Assembly (NCBI RefSeq): GCF_030577135.1
Contig: NZ_JAUIRR010000001.1
Coordinates: forward strand, 248,001 to 312,000
Reading direction: 5' to 3'
Source of the DNA: Sulfurimonas sp. hsl 1-7
GTDB taxonomy: Bacteria > Campylobacterota > Campylobacteria > Campylobacterales > Sulfurimonadaceae
DNA length: 64,000 nt
The notes beneath the pieces are model-generated. The model saw only the letters and a program-made list of their open reading frames with translations, made no database searches and was not told the DNA's origin. Positions 45,098 to 55,985 of the stretch are shown here, in pieces. Position 1 is the first letter of the stretch. Each line of letters begins with the position of its first letter. Both the position numbers and the translations under genes were made by a program.

Positions 45098-47685
45098 TGA
45101 TAAAAGCTTTATTGATTTTGTGTTTGTTTGTACTCTCTTTATACGGATATCCTACGGAGGATAAAGATCTTGAAAAAGTCTCTTTACAGTTACACTGGAA
45201 ATATCAGTTTGAATTTGCCGGCTTTATTGCTGCAAAAGAGAAGGGATTTTATAAAGATGTAGGATTAGATGTTGAGTTTAGAGAGTATAGTAGAGGTCTT
45301 AATATTGAAGAGAAAGTATTAAATGGAGATGCAACATACGGTATTTACAACTCATCAACCTTGATCGATTATCTCAGAGGGGAACCAATAAAATTAGTAG
45401 CATCATTTTTTAAGCGTGCCGCCTTGGTAATGATCACAAAACCGGATATTAAAACTCCCCAAGATTTAAAAGGCAAAACAATTATGGGTGCATCAAAAGA
45501 GGATTTTATACTCAATTTTAAACCCTTTTTAGATCTTTACGGTGTAAGTGTTGACGATATAAACTTGGTACCCCATACATACTCTTTAGATGATTTTATA
45601 AATTCCAAAGTGGACGGGATAAGTGCTTTTGTATCTGATCAGGTGTATAAACTAGATAAAAGAGGGGTTAAGTATAATATTTTAGACCCGAGTAATGATA
45701 ATCTCTATGTTTTACAAATGGAGCTTTTTACTTCGGATAATGAGGTGAAAAACCATTCAAAAAGAGTGATCGACTTTAGAAATGCGACGATCAAAGGGTG
45801 GCAGTATGCTTTAAAACACAAACAAGAGTTAGCGGAGATTATTCATACAAAATATGCTCCCCATATATCAAAAAGCGATCTTCTTGATGAGGCAAAAGGG
45901 ATAGAGAAACTTATATTGCCATATACATACGATATAGGCTCTATAGATAAAAACTTTTTAAACAAGCAGATGGAGTTTTTTAAAAAACAATATCAACTCG
46001 ATCCCTCTAAAGAGCTTTCAAATTTTATTTTTAACTATGAATATATAGATAAGAGTTTATGTTTAACTAGCGAGGAAAGGAACTATATAAAAAAACATCC
46101 TGTTATTGATGTATGTATTCATAATGAACAGTTTCCAATCGATGGAGTCGATAAAGGGAAAATGACGGGTGTTATGTCCGATATTTTCAATGATATCTCT
46201 CAGACAACATCTCTTAGTTTTCGAGCAATTGTTAGTGGTTCGCATAAGGAGTTAAATCAAAAACTCAGCAGCGGTGAATGTCAAGTTTTATCAATCTACG
46301 CAACAAACAGTAAAGATCATGCAAGTGTAGAGCCGACTAGCCCTTTTATGAATATCCATTTTACCTTGCTTGGCAGACTCGATAAATCATTTGTATTGCA
46401 TCCTGATAATCTTCAGGGAAAAAAGATTGTTGTACAGATGGACTCGTATAAAAACTATCTGCTCTCTTTATACCCGCATCTTGATATTATTGTAGAAAAC
46501 GATAAAAATAAGATGGTAAAGATGGTACTCTCATCAAAGGTGTATGCTCTTGGAGCTTTAGATTTTCAAGCAGATTACCTGATCGATAAATATGGGTACG
46601 GAAAGTTGAAAATTACCGGATTTTTAGCTAAAAATCATCCAATCTCAACAAGTATAGGTGTACAAAAAAATGAGCCTGTTTTAGCCTCTATTATTGAAAA
46701 AGGTTTAGCGCAAATCTCTAAAGACAGGATAGACAACATACTTAACGAATGGAGAATTACAAGATACCATAAAAGTATAGACTATACCCTTGTTTTTGCA
46801 ACTATTGTTATTATGGGACTCATCTTACTGGTGATGATCTATTATCAAAGAAAGCTGAAATATTTTAACAGAGAGCTTGAAAATCAAGTGGCTGAGCAGA
46901 CAAAACTATTAAGGGAATATAACCATTCATTAGAGGAGACCGTTGAAGAAAAAGCGCAGGAGTTGATTAAAAAAGACGAGCTTTTAACAAGACAGTCTAA
47001 GCAGGCTGTTATGGGTGAGATGATCTCTATGATCGCTCATCAGTGGAGACAACCGCTTAACACTATTACACTGCAGATCTCAAATATACAGCTGAAATAC
47101 CTTATGGAAGATAAACTCGATAAAGATGAGGTGATGAAAACATTTGAAACTATCAACTCTACTATTCTCTACCTCTCTGAAACTATAGATGATTTTAAAA
47201 CATATTTTCGAAAAGATAAAGAGTTGGTTGAGGTGAGTCTAAAAGAGTTGATTGAAAAGGCTCTGAATCTTATTCGTCCTAGATTAAAAGATGTGCAGGT
47301 ACATCTGTATATTGCAGATGAGATACACGCAAAAGTATACTTTAATGAACTGGTACAAGTTATACTTAACATCTTAAATAATGCCATAGATGCATATGAG
47401 ACGTGTCAAACATGTTCAAAAGAGATACATATCTCGGTAAAACAAAAAGAGAATATGAATGTGATCCATATTGAAGATAATGCAGGGGGAATAAAGCCGG
47501 CGCATTTAGAAAAACTTTTTGAGCCTTATTTTAGTACAAAAGGGAAAAACGGGACGGGGCTGGGACTCTATATGTCCCAGATGATTATAGAAAAACAGTT
47601 TGGAGGTTTTTTAAAAGTTGAGACCTATGATGACAGAACAAATTTTAAAATTTATCTGCCTATAACTTACCCTGTTTTACCATAG
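45097..47685 (+). CDS. Sensor histidine kinase with SsuA/THI5-like and SBP-family-3 sensor domains
   Basis: 862 residues from the ATG after the preceding stop; a longer form from 45037 would add 20 basic residues without a ribosome site and hide the signal peptide (MIKALLILCLFVLSLYGYP). Residues ~25-260 are an NMT1/THI5/SsuA-type binding protein (LHWKYQFEFAGFIAAKEKGF). Residues ~325-560 are an SBP family 3 domain. A membrane helix (~568-588), a coiled coil, a HisKA domain with H648 (IAHQWRQPLNTI) and an HATPase domain (NNAIDAYE, DNAGGI, GTGLGLYMS) follow. It probably senses a small molecule in the periplasm; ligand unknown. No response regulator is adjacent. Confidence 0.88.
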   Translation: MIKALLILCLFVLSLYGYPTEDKDLEKVSLQLHWKYQFEFAGFIAAKEKGFYKDVGLDVEFREYSRGLNIEEKVLNGDATYGIYNSSTLIDYLRGEPIKLVASFFKRAALVMITKPDIKTPQDLKGKTIMGASKEDFILNFKPFLDLYGVSVDDINLVPHTYSLDDFINSKVDGISAFVSDQVYKLDKRGVKYNILDPSNDNLYVLQMELFTSDNEVKNHSKRVIDFRNATIKGWQYALKHKQELAEIIHTKYAPHISKSDLLDEAKGIEKLILPYTYDIGSIDKNFLNKQMEFFKKQYQLDPSKELSNFIFNYEYIDKSLCLTSEERNYIKKHPVIDVCIHNEQFPIDGVDKGKMTGVMSDIFNDISQTTSLSFRAIVSGSHKELNQKLSSGECQVLSIYATNSKDHASVEPTSPFMNIHFTLLGRLDKSFVLHPDNLQGKKIVVQMDSYKNYLLSLYPHLDIIVENDKNKMVKMVLSSKVYALGALDFQADYLIDKYGYGKLKITGFLAKNHPISTSIGVQKNEPVLASIIEKGLAQISKDRIDNILNEWRITRYHKSIDYTLVFATIVIMGLILLVMIYYQRKLKYFNRELENQVAEQTKLLREYNHSLEETVEEKAQELIKKDELLTRQSKQAVMGEMISMIAHQWRQPLNTITLQISNIQLKYLMEDKLDKDEVMKTFETINSTILYLSETIDDFKTYFRKDKELVEVSLKELIEKALNLIRPRLKDVQVHLYIADEIHAKVYFNELVQVILNILNNAIDAYETCQTCSKEIHISVKQKENMNVIHIEDNAGGIKPAHLEKLFEPYFSTKGKNGTGLGLYMSQMIIEKQFGGFLKVETYDDRTNFKIYLPITYPVLP

Positions 47686-47881
47686 ACAATACCAATGGAA
47701 TGTTGATTCCATCGTTATTGAATCCTTCATCGTGGCAAGACTCACACTTGTCACCCATTGGACAATCTTGATTGTCTAAAATCTCTTGGAATGTTTGAAA
47801 ATTGTTTTTTTTAATACACTCTGCAATATCTTTAGCAGTTAAAGAGTTACATATACAAACTTCAGTATTTGGATCGATCAT
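47660..47881 (-). CDS. Bfd-like [2Fe-2S]-binding protein
   Basis: A 73-residue protein with the BFD pattern: EVCICNSLTAKDI (C9, C11) and DCPMGDKCESC (C40, C46, C49), enough to hold one [2Fe-2S] cluster. Such proteins move electrons in iron release or accompany redox enzymes. It is encoded eight bases after dsbD on the same strand and overlaps the convergent kinase gene by 26 bases. The role is inferred only from the cysteines. Confidence 0.78.
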   Translation of the reverse strand: MIDPNTEVCICNSLTAKDIAECIKKNNFQTFQEILDNQDCPMGDKCESCHDEGFNNDGINIPLVLSMVKQGKL

Positions 47882-47889
47882 TTAATTTC

Positions 47890-49629
47890 CTAGTAAACAG
47901 TTTTAAGATGTGTTAAAAATTTTTGAGGCTCAGTAAAACCTACGATAGTTTTCGCATTTATAGGGTTGAGCTCTTTGTCAAAAAAGATGAGTACCGGAGG
48001 ACCGAATACTCCATATTTTTTATTTAATGCTTTTGTATTATCATCGTTTGCCGTTACATCTGCGCGTACTAAAACAAAATCTTTGAGTGCATCCATAACT
48101 GCAGGGTCTCTAAAAGTTATTTCATCAAACTCTTTACACGCTACACACCACTCAGCCGAGAAGTCCAGCATGATTTTTTTCCCTTTGTTTTGTTCTAAAA
48201 CAGCATCTAATTCATCTAATGATGTAACAACCTCAAAGTGAAGCTCTTCGCTTTGAACCGTTTGAGCAACTACACCGTTTCCGGCTAAAAATGAAAGGGG
48301 TTGTGTCATATTTGCTTTTCCGGCTAAAAAGCTTAAAAAGAGTGAGAGTGAATAGATAAAAAGGATAACGGAAACACTACGTTTAAAGATATGACCCTCA
48401 TTGTTAAACGCACCCAGATACAGAGCAAAACTAAGACCTAAAAGTCCATATAGAAGAATAGCTACTTCTGCAGGAATCACTTTCTCAAGCATCCATATAG
48501 CAACCCCTAGCATGATTACGCCGAAAGTAGCGTTGACCATAGTCATCCAAGCACCAGGTTTTGGCATAAACTTACCTGCACTTACACCTACTAAAATAAG
48601 TGGAAGTCCCATACCGATACTCATACTAAACAGTGCTGCCGCACCTAAGAATGCATCTCCCGTTTGCCCAATATATACAAGAGCACCGGCTAATGGAGCA
48701 GCTACACAAGGACCAACGATAAGAGCTGATAAAAATCCCATAATTGCTACACCGACAAAACCTGTTTTAGATGAGTTTTGGCTTACTCTTGAAACGATAG
48801 CATCTGGAAGTTTTAATTCGTAAAATCCAAACATAGACATTGCAAGGGCTACAAAAACACCCGCAAACGAATATACTACCCATGGAGTTTGCAGTGCAGC
48901 TTGAAGGTTTGATCCAAACAGACCTGCTAAAACACCTGCGATTGTATATGCTATAGCCATTGCAAGTACATATACCACAGAGAGCACAAACGCTTTTTTT
49001 GTTGTTAAACCTTCACCTTGAGAGATGATAACACCGGAAATGATAGGAATCATAGGAAATACACACGGTGTCAAAGAGAGAAGGATTCCAAATACAAAAA
49101 ATGTTGCAAGTATTACAAAAAATCCGCTGTTTTTGATAGTGTCTGAGATTAGATCTGTTTCAGACTTTGCAGTTGTTTCAGCTTTTGTTTCTTCTTGTCC
49201 TGAAAGTTTAGATGTATCAACTTGCAAGTCAAACTCTTTAGTATAAGGCTCATAACATAAACCCTGTTCTGAACACCCTTGGTAAGAGATTTTTAGTTTT
49301 ATATCTTTTACCCCGAGATCTGTTGAACTGTCTTGAAGCGTGAGGATATATTTCGGTGACTCCAGATATACTGCATCACCGTGATGATCTACCGGTGTCG
49401 GTTTGTGAATCTTTGTAATTGAAAGCTCTTTTGTATCAAGAAGTTCCATCTTTAGTTGTTTTTCATAAAGATAGATATCTTCGCCGAGTGTAATACCTGC
49501 TTCTATCTCCATTTTCTCATTAACTTTTGCATACGGTTGAAATGCCTGATCGGGCATTAAAAACCCTGCAGCGTTTATAAAGCTGGAAAATGAGAGAAAA
49601 ACAAGTATAAGTTTTAGAAAAAATTTCAT
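47890..49629 (-). CDS. dsbD: Thiol:disulfide interchange protein DsbD
   Basis: A 579-residue protein with all three parts. After a signal peptide comes the periplasmic alpha domain with GCSEQGLCYEP. The central domain has eight membrane helices with paired Cys in SLTPCVFPMIPII and VGPCVAAPL. The C-terminal thioredoxin-like gamma domain has WCVACK. It passes electrons from cytoplasmic thioredoxin to periplasmic thiol proteins, which matters for cytochrome c maturation, consistent with the many cytochromes here. Confidence 0.95.
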   Translation of the reverse strand: MKFFLKLILVFLSFSSFINAAGFLMPDQAFQPYAKVNEKMEIEAGITLGEDIYLYEKQLKMELLDTKELSITKIHKPTPVDHHGDAVYLESPKYILTLQDSSTDLGVKDIKLKISYQGCSEQGLCYEPYTKEFDLQVDTSKLSGQEETKAETTAKSETDLISDTIKNSGFFVILATFFVFGILLSLTPCVFPMIPIISGVIISQGEGLTTKKAFVLSVVYVLAMAIAYTIAGVLAGLFGSNLQAALQTPWVVYSFAGVFVALAMSMFGFYELKLPDAIVSRVSQNSSKTGFVGVAIMGFLSALIVGPCVAAPLAGALVYIGQTGDAFLGAAALFSMSIGMGLPLILVGVSAGKFMPKPGAWMTMVNATFGVIMLGVAIWMLEKVIPAEVAILLYGLLGLSFALYLGAFNNEGHIFKRSVSVILFIYSLSLFLSFLAGKANMTQPLSFLAGNGVVAQTVQSEELHFEVVTSLDELDAVLEQNKGKKIMLDFSAEWCVACKEFDEITFRDPAVMDALKDFVLVRADVTANDDNTKALNKKYGVFGPPVLIFFDKELNPINAKTIVGFTEPQKFLTHLKTVY

Positions 49630-49707
49630 ATTGTCCCTATTGTTATTGAAATGATAAAAAAGTATAACATAGAATTGTATACCTAAAGCGTAAAGTTCTA
49701 CTTTATG

Positions 49708-50751
49708 TTATTGTTTTATGATTTGTGCTACTCTTTTGGAAGAACCATGTTGGAGATACTCCCGTAATAGTTTAGAGTTTTGTAGAAAATTATCTCTTTT
49801 ATAGTTATGAAAACTTGTCAGTAAATTCTCTTTTGTCACATCATCTTGTAAAAATTCAGGATGCAGAGAAGTGTTATTGTACTTTTGCAGTAAAATATTG
49901 CCTAGTCCTACATAGTCAAGTTTTACAAGTCTGCTCCCTATGAAATAATCAAGTGCTTTTGCTTTATAGACGAGTACAAACGGAGTTCCGATCAAAGATG
50001 CTTCAAGTGTAGCGGTTCCGCTGCATACAAATGCAAAGTCAGCATTGTAAAGCGTTTCATGCGTATCGTGTGAGACAGTTATATGGCTGAGATCACCGTA
50101 AAGTTCTTCTACCTCTTCTTGTGAAAAATGTTTTGGAATCACAAGTGTCGCAGGGATATCTAACTCTTTGATGAGTTCACGAAAAATCGGCATCAACCTT
50201 CTGATCTCACTCTTTCTGCTTCCCGGAAGATAAGCAATGGAGTTTACTTCCACAGAGAGCTCATCTTTAAAGCAGGTGATCTGATCGAGCAGGGGATGTC
50301 CTACGTACTCTATGTTTGCCTCTTTTGGATAATAAGAAGGCTCAAAAGGTAAGATAGATGCCAGTTTATCTATTGTTTTAGCCAAGACGGGAATTCTTTT
50401 TTTCTTCCATGCCCAAGCTTGCGGAAGGATGTAGTAGATGATCTCTTTATCGGGATATCTCTTTTTGATCTTTTTTGCAAGGGGGAGATGAAAACCGGAA
50501 GAGTCGATCAAAAGTACCTTATCGGCATCAGCTGAGAGTTCAACCATCTGATCTGCAAGTTTAAAGAAAAAGCGCAGTTTTTTTAGTGCATCAACGATCC
50601 CCATAATAGCGAGTGATTGTAGGTCTATGATCGGGTTACCCAGTTTTTTGTCAAATATACCAATAAACTCGACATCATCGCCAAGTTCCTTTTTTAGTGA
50701 TGCCAGATGCACGTTTGCTGAGTGCTCAAGTGCCGATACAAGTAGTTTCAT
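49708..50751 (-). CDS. lpxB: Lipid-A-disaccharide synthase
   Basis: About 347 residues from MKLLVSALEHSANVHL; an in-frame start six codons upstream is less likely. GT19 glycosyltransferase joining UDP-2,3-diacylglucosamine and lipid X on the inner membrane. Family blocks: QAWAWKKKRIP, YVGHPLLDQ, LPGSRKSEI and CSGTATLEASLIGTPFVLVYK. It overlaps the cytochrome gene upstream by four bases (ATGA). Confidence 0.93.
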   Translation of the reverse strand: MKLLVSALEHSANVHLASLKKELGDDVEFIGIFDKKLGNPIIDLQSLAIMGIVDALKKLRFFFKLADQMVELSADADKVLLIDSSGFHLPLAKKIKKRYPDKEIIYYILPQAWAWKKKRIPVLAKTIDKLASILPFEPSYYPKEANIEYVGHPLLDQITCFKDELSVEVNSIAYLPGSRKSEIRRLMPIFRELIKELDIPATLVIPKHFSQEEVEELYGDLSHITVSHDTHETLYNADFAFVCSGTATLEASLIGTPFVLVYKAKALDYFIGSRLVKLDYVGLGNILLQKYNNTSLHPEFLQDDVTKENLLTSFHNYKRDNFLQNSKLLREYLQHGSSKRVAQIIKQ

Positions 50752-51110
50752 GAACCGCCGTCTCCCCATGTTTGATAACTGTCGTCATAACGTTCACCAT
50801 TTGCTTCGTCATGATAGTTTTCGAAAAAATTTGTTAAGTTGTCTATATCTTTATCGCTGAGATCACTTGTAAAACTGATCATAATCTCTTGTGCCTGGGT
50901 ATCTGCTTTTCCACTTCTGAAGCGTTTGAGTTTGTAGGTTAAAAAACCTTTTGAACGGTTTGCAAGAAACGGAGCGCGTTGTATCCCTTCGGCTTTGTGA
51001 CCATGGCAGGTAAAACAACCTTTTTGCATATAAAGCTCTTTTCCTTTTTCATAAGAAGTTTTCCCAAAAAGAAAAGAAGAAAGTAAAAAAATTAATAGTA
51101 TAAAACGCAA
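50748..51110 (-). CDS. Small c-type cytochrome
   Basis: A 120-residue exported protein. Signal peptide MRFILLIFLLSSFLFG, one haem site CFTCHG (about 32-37) and an axial Met candidate in EIMISFTSDL. It resembles mono-haem class I cytochromes that act as periplasmic electron carriers. The ATGA overlap ties its translation to lpxB, an unusual pairing. Confidence 0.87.
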   Translation of the reverse strand: MRFILLIFLLSSFLFGKTSYEKGKELYMQKGCFTCHGHKAEGIQRAPFLANRSKGFLTYKLKRFRSGKADTQAQEIMISFTSDLSDKDIDNLTNFFENYHDEANGERYDDSYQTWGDGGS

Positions 51111-51170
51111 CTCTTAAGCCTTTTTTCTTTATAATACCGTAATTATATCAGAATCAGAGGTGGTGTAAGA

Positions 51171-52334
51171 ATGGTTATTACAAATGCAATAGTTTGTGAT
51201 GTTGAGGGTTGTAAAGAGTTAGATGTAAAGATTGAAGAGGGCAAGATAGTTGAACTTGGAACATCTTTAACAGATGAAGAGGTTATTGATGCCAAAGGTG
51301 CATATCTTCTTCCTGCATTAGTAGATAAAAACGTAAGTCTGCTTGATGCTACACTCAATGCAAAAAATATTAATGCAATAGCGGCAGAAGCGAAAAAAGG
51401 TGGGATAGGAAGAGTTGTGCTCAATCCCCATTCAACACCGGCAATTGATAATGAAATTGTTTTAGAATATGCAAAAAACAGTATTAAAGATATCGACGAT
51501 GTACGTATTGACCTTATGCTCAATACTTTACAAGATGACTTAAGTCTTTCAAACATCGCTATTCTTTTGAAAAAAGGTGCATCATCACCATATATGAGCA
51601 CTATCGCAAAAAACAATATTGCAATTAAAATTGCAGAGTATGTGAAGATGTACGACACTACACTCTATTGTAAAGCTGAAGACAATTCATTGATCCACTC
51701 AGGTGTGATGTTTGATGGAGACGTAAGTTCAAACTTAGGTCTTTCAGGTATTCCAGAACTTAGTGAAGTATTACACGTTTCTAGAATGATCGAGATCGCA
51801 AGATATTTTGATATCAAGATCCTTTTTAAATCTATTGCATCACCTAGAAGTATAGAGCTTATCTCAAAAGCAAAACAAGAGGGTGTACAGGTTTCTTGTG
51901 AAGTGTCTATCCATCACCTTATGCGTTGTGACGAATCGTGTAGAGATTTCAATACAATTGCAAAGATTAACCCGCCGCTTGCTTCAAAAGATGATATGCA
52001 TAAACTGCAAGAACTACTTAGAAACGGTGAGATCGACAGACTTACAACATTGCACCAGCCAAATTCACCTGTAAACAAAGAGGTTGCTTTTGACGATGCA
52101 GCGTATGGATGTTCTGCACTTGCAGATGCCTTACCTCTGTACTACACAAAACTTGTAAAAAGTGAAATGATCGACATCTCTACACTTTTACAGCTGACTA
52201 CTGACAATGCTAAGATCGAAGTAGGGGCTTCAGCAGAGCTTGTGTTATTTGACCCGACACAAAGCTATACTGTAAACAATGTAGACTCTCTATATAACTT
52301 CGAAGAGCTTTTTGGAATCGTTACGCCGCTTTAA
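51171..52334 (+). CDS. Dihydroorotase-like protein lacking metal ligands (PyrC' type)
   Basis: A 387-residue amidohydrolase-fold protein of the dihydroorotase family. Where catalytic enzymes have D-x-H-x-H, it reads LVDKNVSLLD, so both zinc histidines are replaced (N54, S56). The carboxylated-Lys and late Asp regions are also not conserved (TLHQPNSP instead of a TDHAPH-type block). It is therefore probably non-catalytic. Known inactive PyrC' proteins support assembly of aspartate transcarbamoylase, a plausible role here. pyrB is not in the window. Its stop overlaps the convergent EAL gene by four bases. Confidence 0.8.
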   Translation: MVITNAIVCDVEGCKELDVKIEEGKIVELGTSLTDEEVIDAKGAYLLPALVDKNVSLLDATLNAKNINAIAAEAKKGGIGRVVLNPHSTPAIDNEIVLEYAKNSIKDIDDVRIDLMLNTLQDDLSLSNIAILLKKGASSPYMSTIAKNNIAIKIAEYVKMYDTTLYCKAEDNSLIHSGVMFDGDVSSNLGLSGIPELSEVLHVSRMIEIARYFDIKILFKSIASPRSIELISKAKQEGVQVSCEVSIHHLMRCDESCRDFNTIAKINPPLASKDDMHKLQELLRNGEIDRLTTLHQPNSPVNKEVAFDDAAYGCSALADALPLYYTKLVKSEMIDISTLLQLTTDNAKIEVGASAELVLFDPTQSYTVNNVDSLYNFEELFGIVTPL

Positions 52335-54679
52335 ATAGTGGGTGACGGTTCAAAAAACAGATACCCCTGAAACTCATCTATACCTAACGCTTTACAAACT
52401 TCAAACACATCTTGAGAGTGTACAAACTCGGCAATTGTAGTTATATTTGACTCTTTTGCAAAAGTTATGATCGATTTTACAACTTGTTGTGCTCGCAGAT
52501 CGGTATCTATATTTTTAATAAGGGAACCGTCTATTTTTAGAAAATTAGGTTCAATGTTTAGAAGCTGGGAAAAGTTAGAGTAGCCCGTTCCAAAATCATC
52601 AATGGCAATTTTTGCCCCTAAGAGTTTTATCTCTTGAAGGAATTTTTGAACCTCTTGTAGACTATATATCTCTTCAGATTCTAAGATCTCAAAAACGGCA
52701 TGATGAGCATTGTGAGAGTTTCTCAACTGCTCTTTGATAAATTTGTTTGTTTCTTCATGGAGAATATCACTTGCACTTAAGTTGATAGAGAATAAAGACT
52801 CTTTGCCTTCAAACTGTTCAAATGTTTTCGTAATTACCGCTTTTGTAATACTTGGATAGTACTTCGTTTTTTGAGCAATTTCCAGGAAGAAGTACGGAGA
52901 TAAAACCGTATCACCGTCTTGGAGTCTTACAAGTGCTTCATATTTTTTGACCTTTTGATTTTTATCGACAATACCTTGAAAATAAACAAGTATGTTGTCA
53001 GTTTCAACGGCCGTTTTTATTTTATTGATCGTATTGAGGTTTTGTGTATGGAGAGTTTTCTCCGTATCGTTTTCGTTGTAAACTACATAGTCTTTATTTT
53101 GGCGTTTTGCTTTTGTGAGCGCCATCTCAGCTTTGGCAAGCTTACTCTCTTTATCAAAACAGATACCCGCATACATCTCTACTGAGACACTTATGTCATT
53201 ATCTGTATGAATCGTATCGGTCTCTATGCAGTGCATGATTTTTTGAATGAAACTAATGAACTCCTCTTGCTCCATCAGAACATTGTTTTTGATAATGAAC
53301 CTGTCACTGCCGATACGGTAAATATTATAGTAATACCCTGTAATCTCTGAGAGTGATGTTTTTGTGACCTGTTGTAAAACCAAGTTTCCGATCTCAAAAC
53401 CAAAAACATCATTGATCTGTTTAAAGTCTTTAATATCAAGAAGGGCAATAAAGCTTCTCGGATCAAATTTCAGATCTTCAAAAAGTTTATTTCTATTTGG
53501 CAGTTTTGTTAGTGTATCGTAATAGAACTGCTTGAAAAGCTTTTGATCTTTCTCTTTGTTCTCCTCTTTTAGAAGGTTGTAGCTTTTTTCAAGTTCCAGT
53601 CCCATAGTAATGACATTGTTTTGCAGTTCCCATAACGAGTTGTCATTTTTTGCAAGCGGAATCTCATGCAACTTTGTAAAATCTTTATTTTTGATCTTAT
53701 TAGTAAGTTGTTTTATGAAACTAATCTTTTTTAAGATAGTCATGGTTCTTCGTCTTGTAAGATAAAAGATAATGAACGCGGTTGTAAAGATAAGAAGAAA
53801 ACTTTTTACAAGATCGATCTCAAATTTTTCAAAAAACTGATCCAGAGTTGAGAGTGTACATACATATCCCATCGTGTTTTTATTGAAATCTACGATAGGG
53901 TAAATGTTGAGAAAATATGTTTTTTCATTGATCTCTATCTCTTGAATTTTCTTTGTAAAGTCTATCTCTTGAATCTTTTTTGCAGGAAAGTTGATCGTTC
54001 GATCGCCTAAGATGTAGTTGCCAACGATCTCTTTATCTTCTATAAAACTGTTGTAGTACTTACTGACTAGAGTATTTGTTGCATTTTTTTCATAAACTAA
54101 AAAACTGTCATGGTGTGAGTTCTCTTTTAAAACACCGGGAATCCAGTCTATCTTTTTACCTAACGACAATCCACCGAGAATATTTCCGTAGTTGTCAAAA
54201 ATAGGTTCAGTTGCACGAAGCCCGGCATACGATTTACACATTAACAGATGGGTGCTCGGTTTAAATGAAGATGTTACCCATTGGATGTCTGATCTGACAT
54301 CGGAAACATCGGTTCCGATGGTATTAAAGTTTGAGAAATTGACAAAAGAGACGGCAGGGGGTTTGAAAAAGTGGATCTCATATGTCAATTTTTCATGACG
54401 CACTTTATTCCAGATAGGTGCAATATGTCTTTTTATTATCTCAGGATTATTCTCTTTATAGCCCTTGATTACGAACTCATTCGCAGATAACAGATCAGAT
54501 AAGATCTTTACATTTTCAAGTTGAGCTTTCATCAGGTTGTCCAAGATAATTTTATCTTTTTGATAGATAGCCTGCTTCTCTTTTTCTATCCCGAACCATA
54601 AGGATGAGAGTTCATTAAGTATGAAAAAAGTGATTGCCGTAATTGCAATCAAATAGAGTGATTTATTTAAGTTCGTCAT
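52331..54679 (-). CDS. Membrane sensor with degenerate GGDEF and EAL phosphodiesterase domain
   Basis: A 782-residue protein. A first helix (about 7-25), a periplasmic Cache-like sensor (about 30-290), a second helix (about 293-312), a GGDEF domain with altered signature (GSDRF) and a full EAL domain: YEALVRL, INLSAS, EILESEE, IAIDDFGTGYSNF, FLKIDGS and TIAEF. It should degrade c-di-GMP when its periplasmic domain is engaged. It has the same architecture as the protein at 10180-12477 and is probably a paralogue with a different ligand. Confidence 0.87.
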   Translation of the reverse strand: MTNLNKSLYLIAITAITFFILNELSSLWFGIEKEKQAIYQKDKIILDNLMKAQLENVKILSDLLSANEFVIKGYKENNPEIIKRHIAPIWNKVRHEKLTYEIHFFKPPAVSFVNFSNFNTIGTDVSDVRSDIQWVTSSFKPSTHLLMCKSYAGLRATEPIFDNYGNILGGLSLGKKIDWIPGVLKENSHHDSFLVYEKNATNTLVSKYYNSFIEDKEIVGNYILGDRTINFPAKKIQEIDFTKKIQEIEINEKTYFLNIYPIVDFNKNTMGYVCTLSTLDQFFEKFEIDLVKSFLLIFTTAFIIFYLTRRRTMTILKKISFIKQLTNKIKNKDFTKLHEIPLAKNDNSLWELQNNVITMGLELEKSYNLLKEENKEKDQKLFKQFYYDTLTKLPNRNKLFEDLKFDPRSFIALLDIKDFKQINDVFGFEIGNLVLQQVTKTSLSEITGYYYNIYRIGSDRFIIKNNVLMEQEEFISFIQKIMHCIETDTIHTDNDISVSVEMYAGICFDKESKLAKAEMALTKAKRQNKDYVVYNENDTEKTLHTQNLNTINKIKTAVETDNILVYFQGIVDKNQKVKKYEALVRLQDGDTVLSPYFFLEIAQKTKYYPSITKAVITKTFEQFEGKESLFSINLSASDILHEETNKFIKEQLRNSHNAHHAVFEILESEEIYSLQEVQKFLQEIKLLGAKIAIDDFGTGYSNFSQLLNIEPNFLKIDGSLIKNIDTDLRAQQVVKSIITFAKESNITTIAEFVHSQDVFEVCKALGIDEFQGYLFFEPSPTI

Positions 54680-54727
54680 AAAAAAATTTTATCTTTTTAT
54701 CACGAAAGAATTACTTAAAAATGTTTT

Positions 54728-55906
<1,179 letters not shown>

Positions 55907-55985
55907 CTAAAGTAGCAAAAAAAAATTTATTTACTTGCAATAATACTGTTCTAAAAAACATAAATTCGCATATAAGGAGTTAGTC

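Noticed and set aside
48401-48823. Plus-strand open frame of 140 codons inside dsbD
   Set aside because: Antisense to the DsbD membrane domain, whose helices and Cys motifs are clear; the reverse frame is open only by composition.
55917-55926. A-run before hsp20 as a phase-variable tract
   Set aside because: It is a 9-base A-run in AT-rich intergenic DNA, not a G/C tract or in-gene repeat, and there is no evidence for switching.
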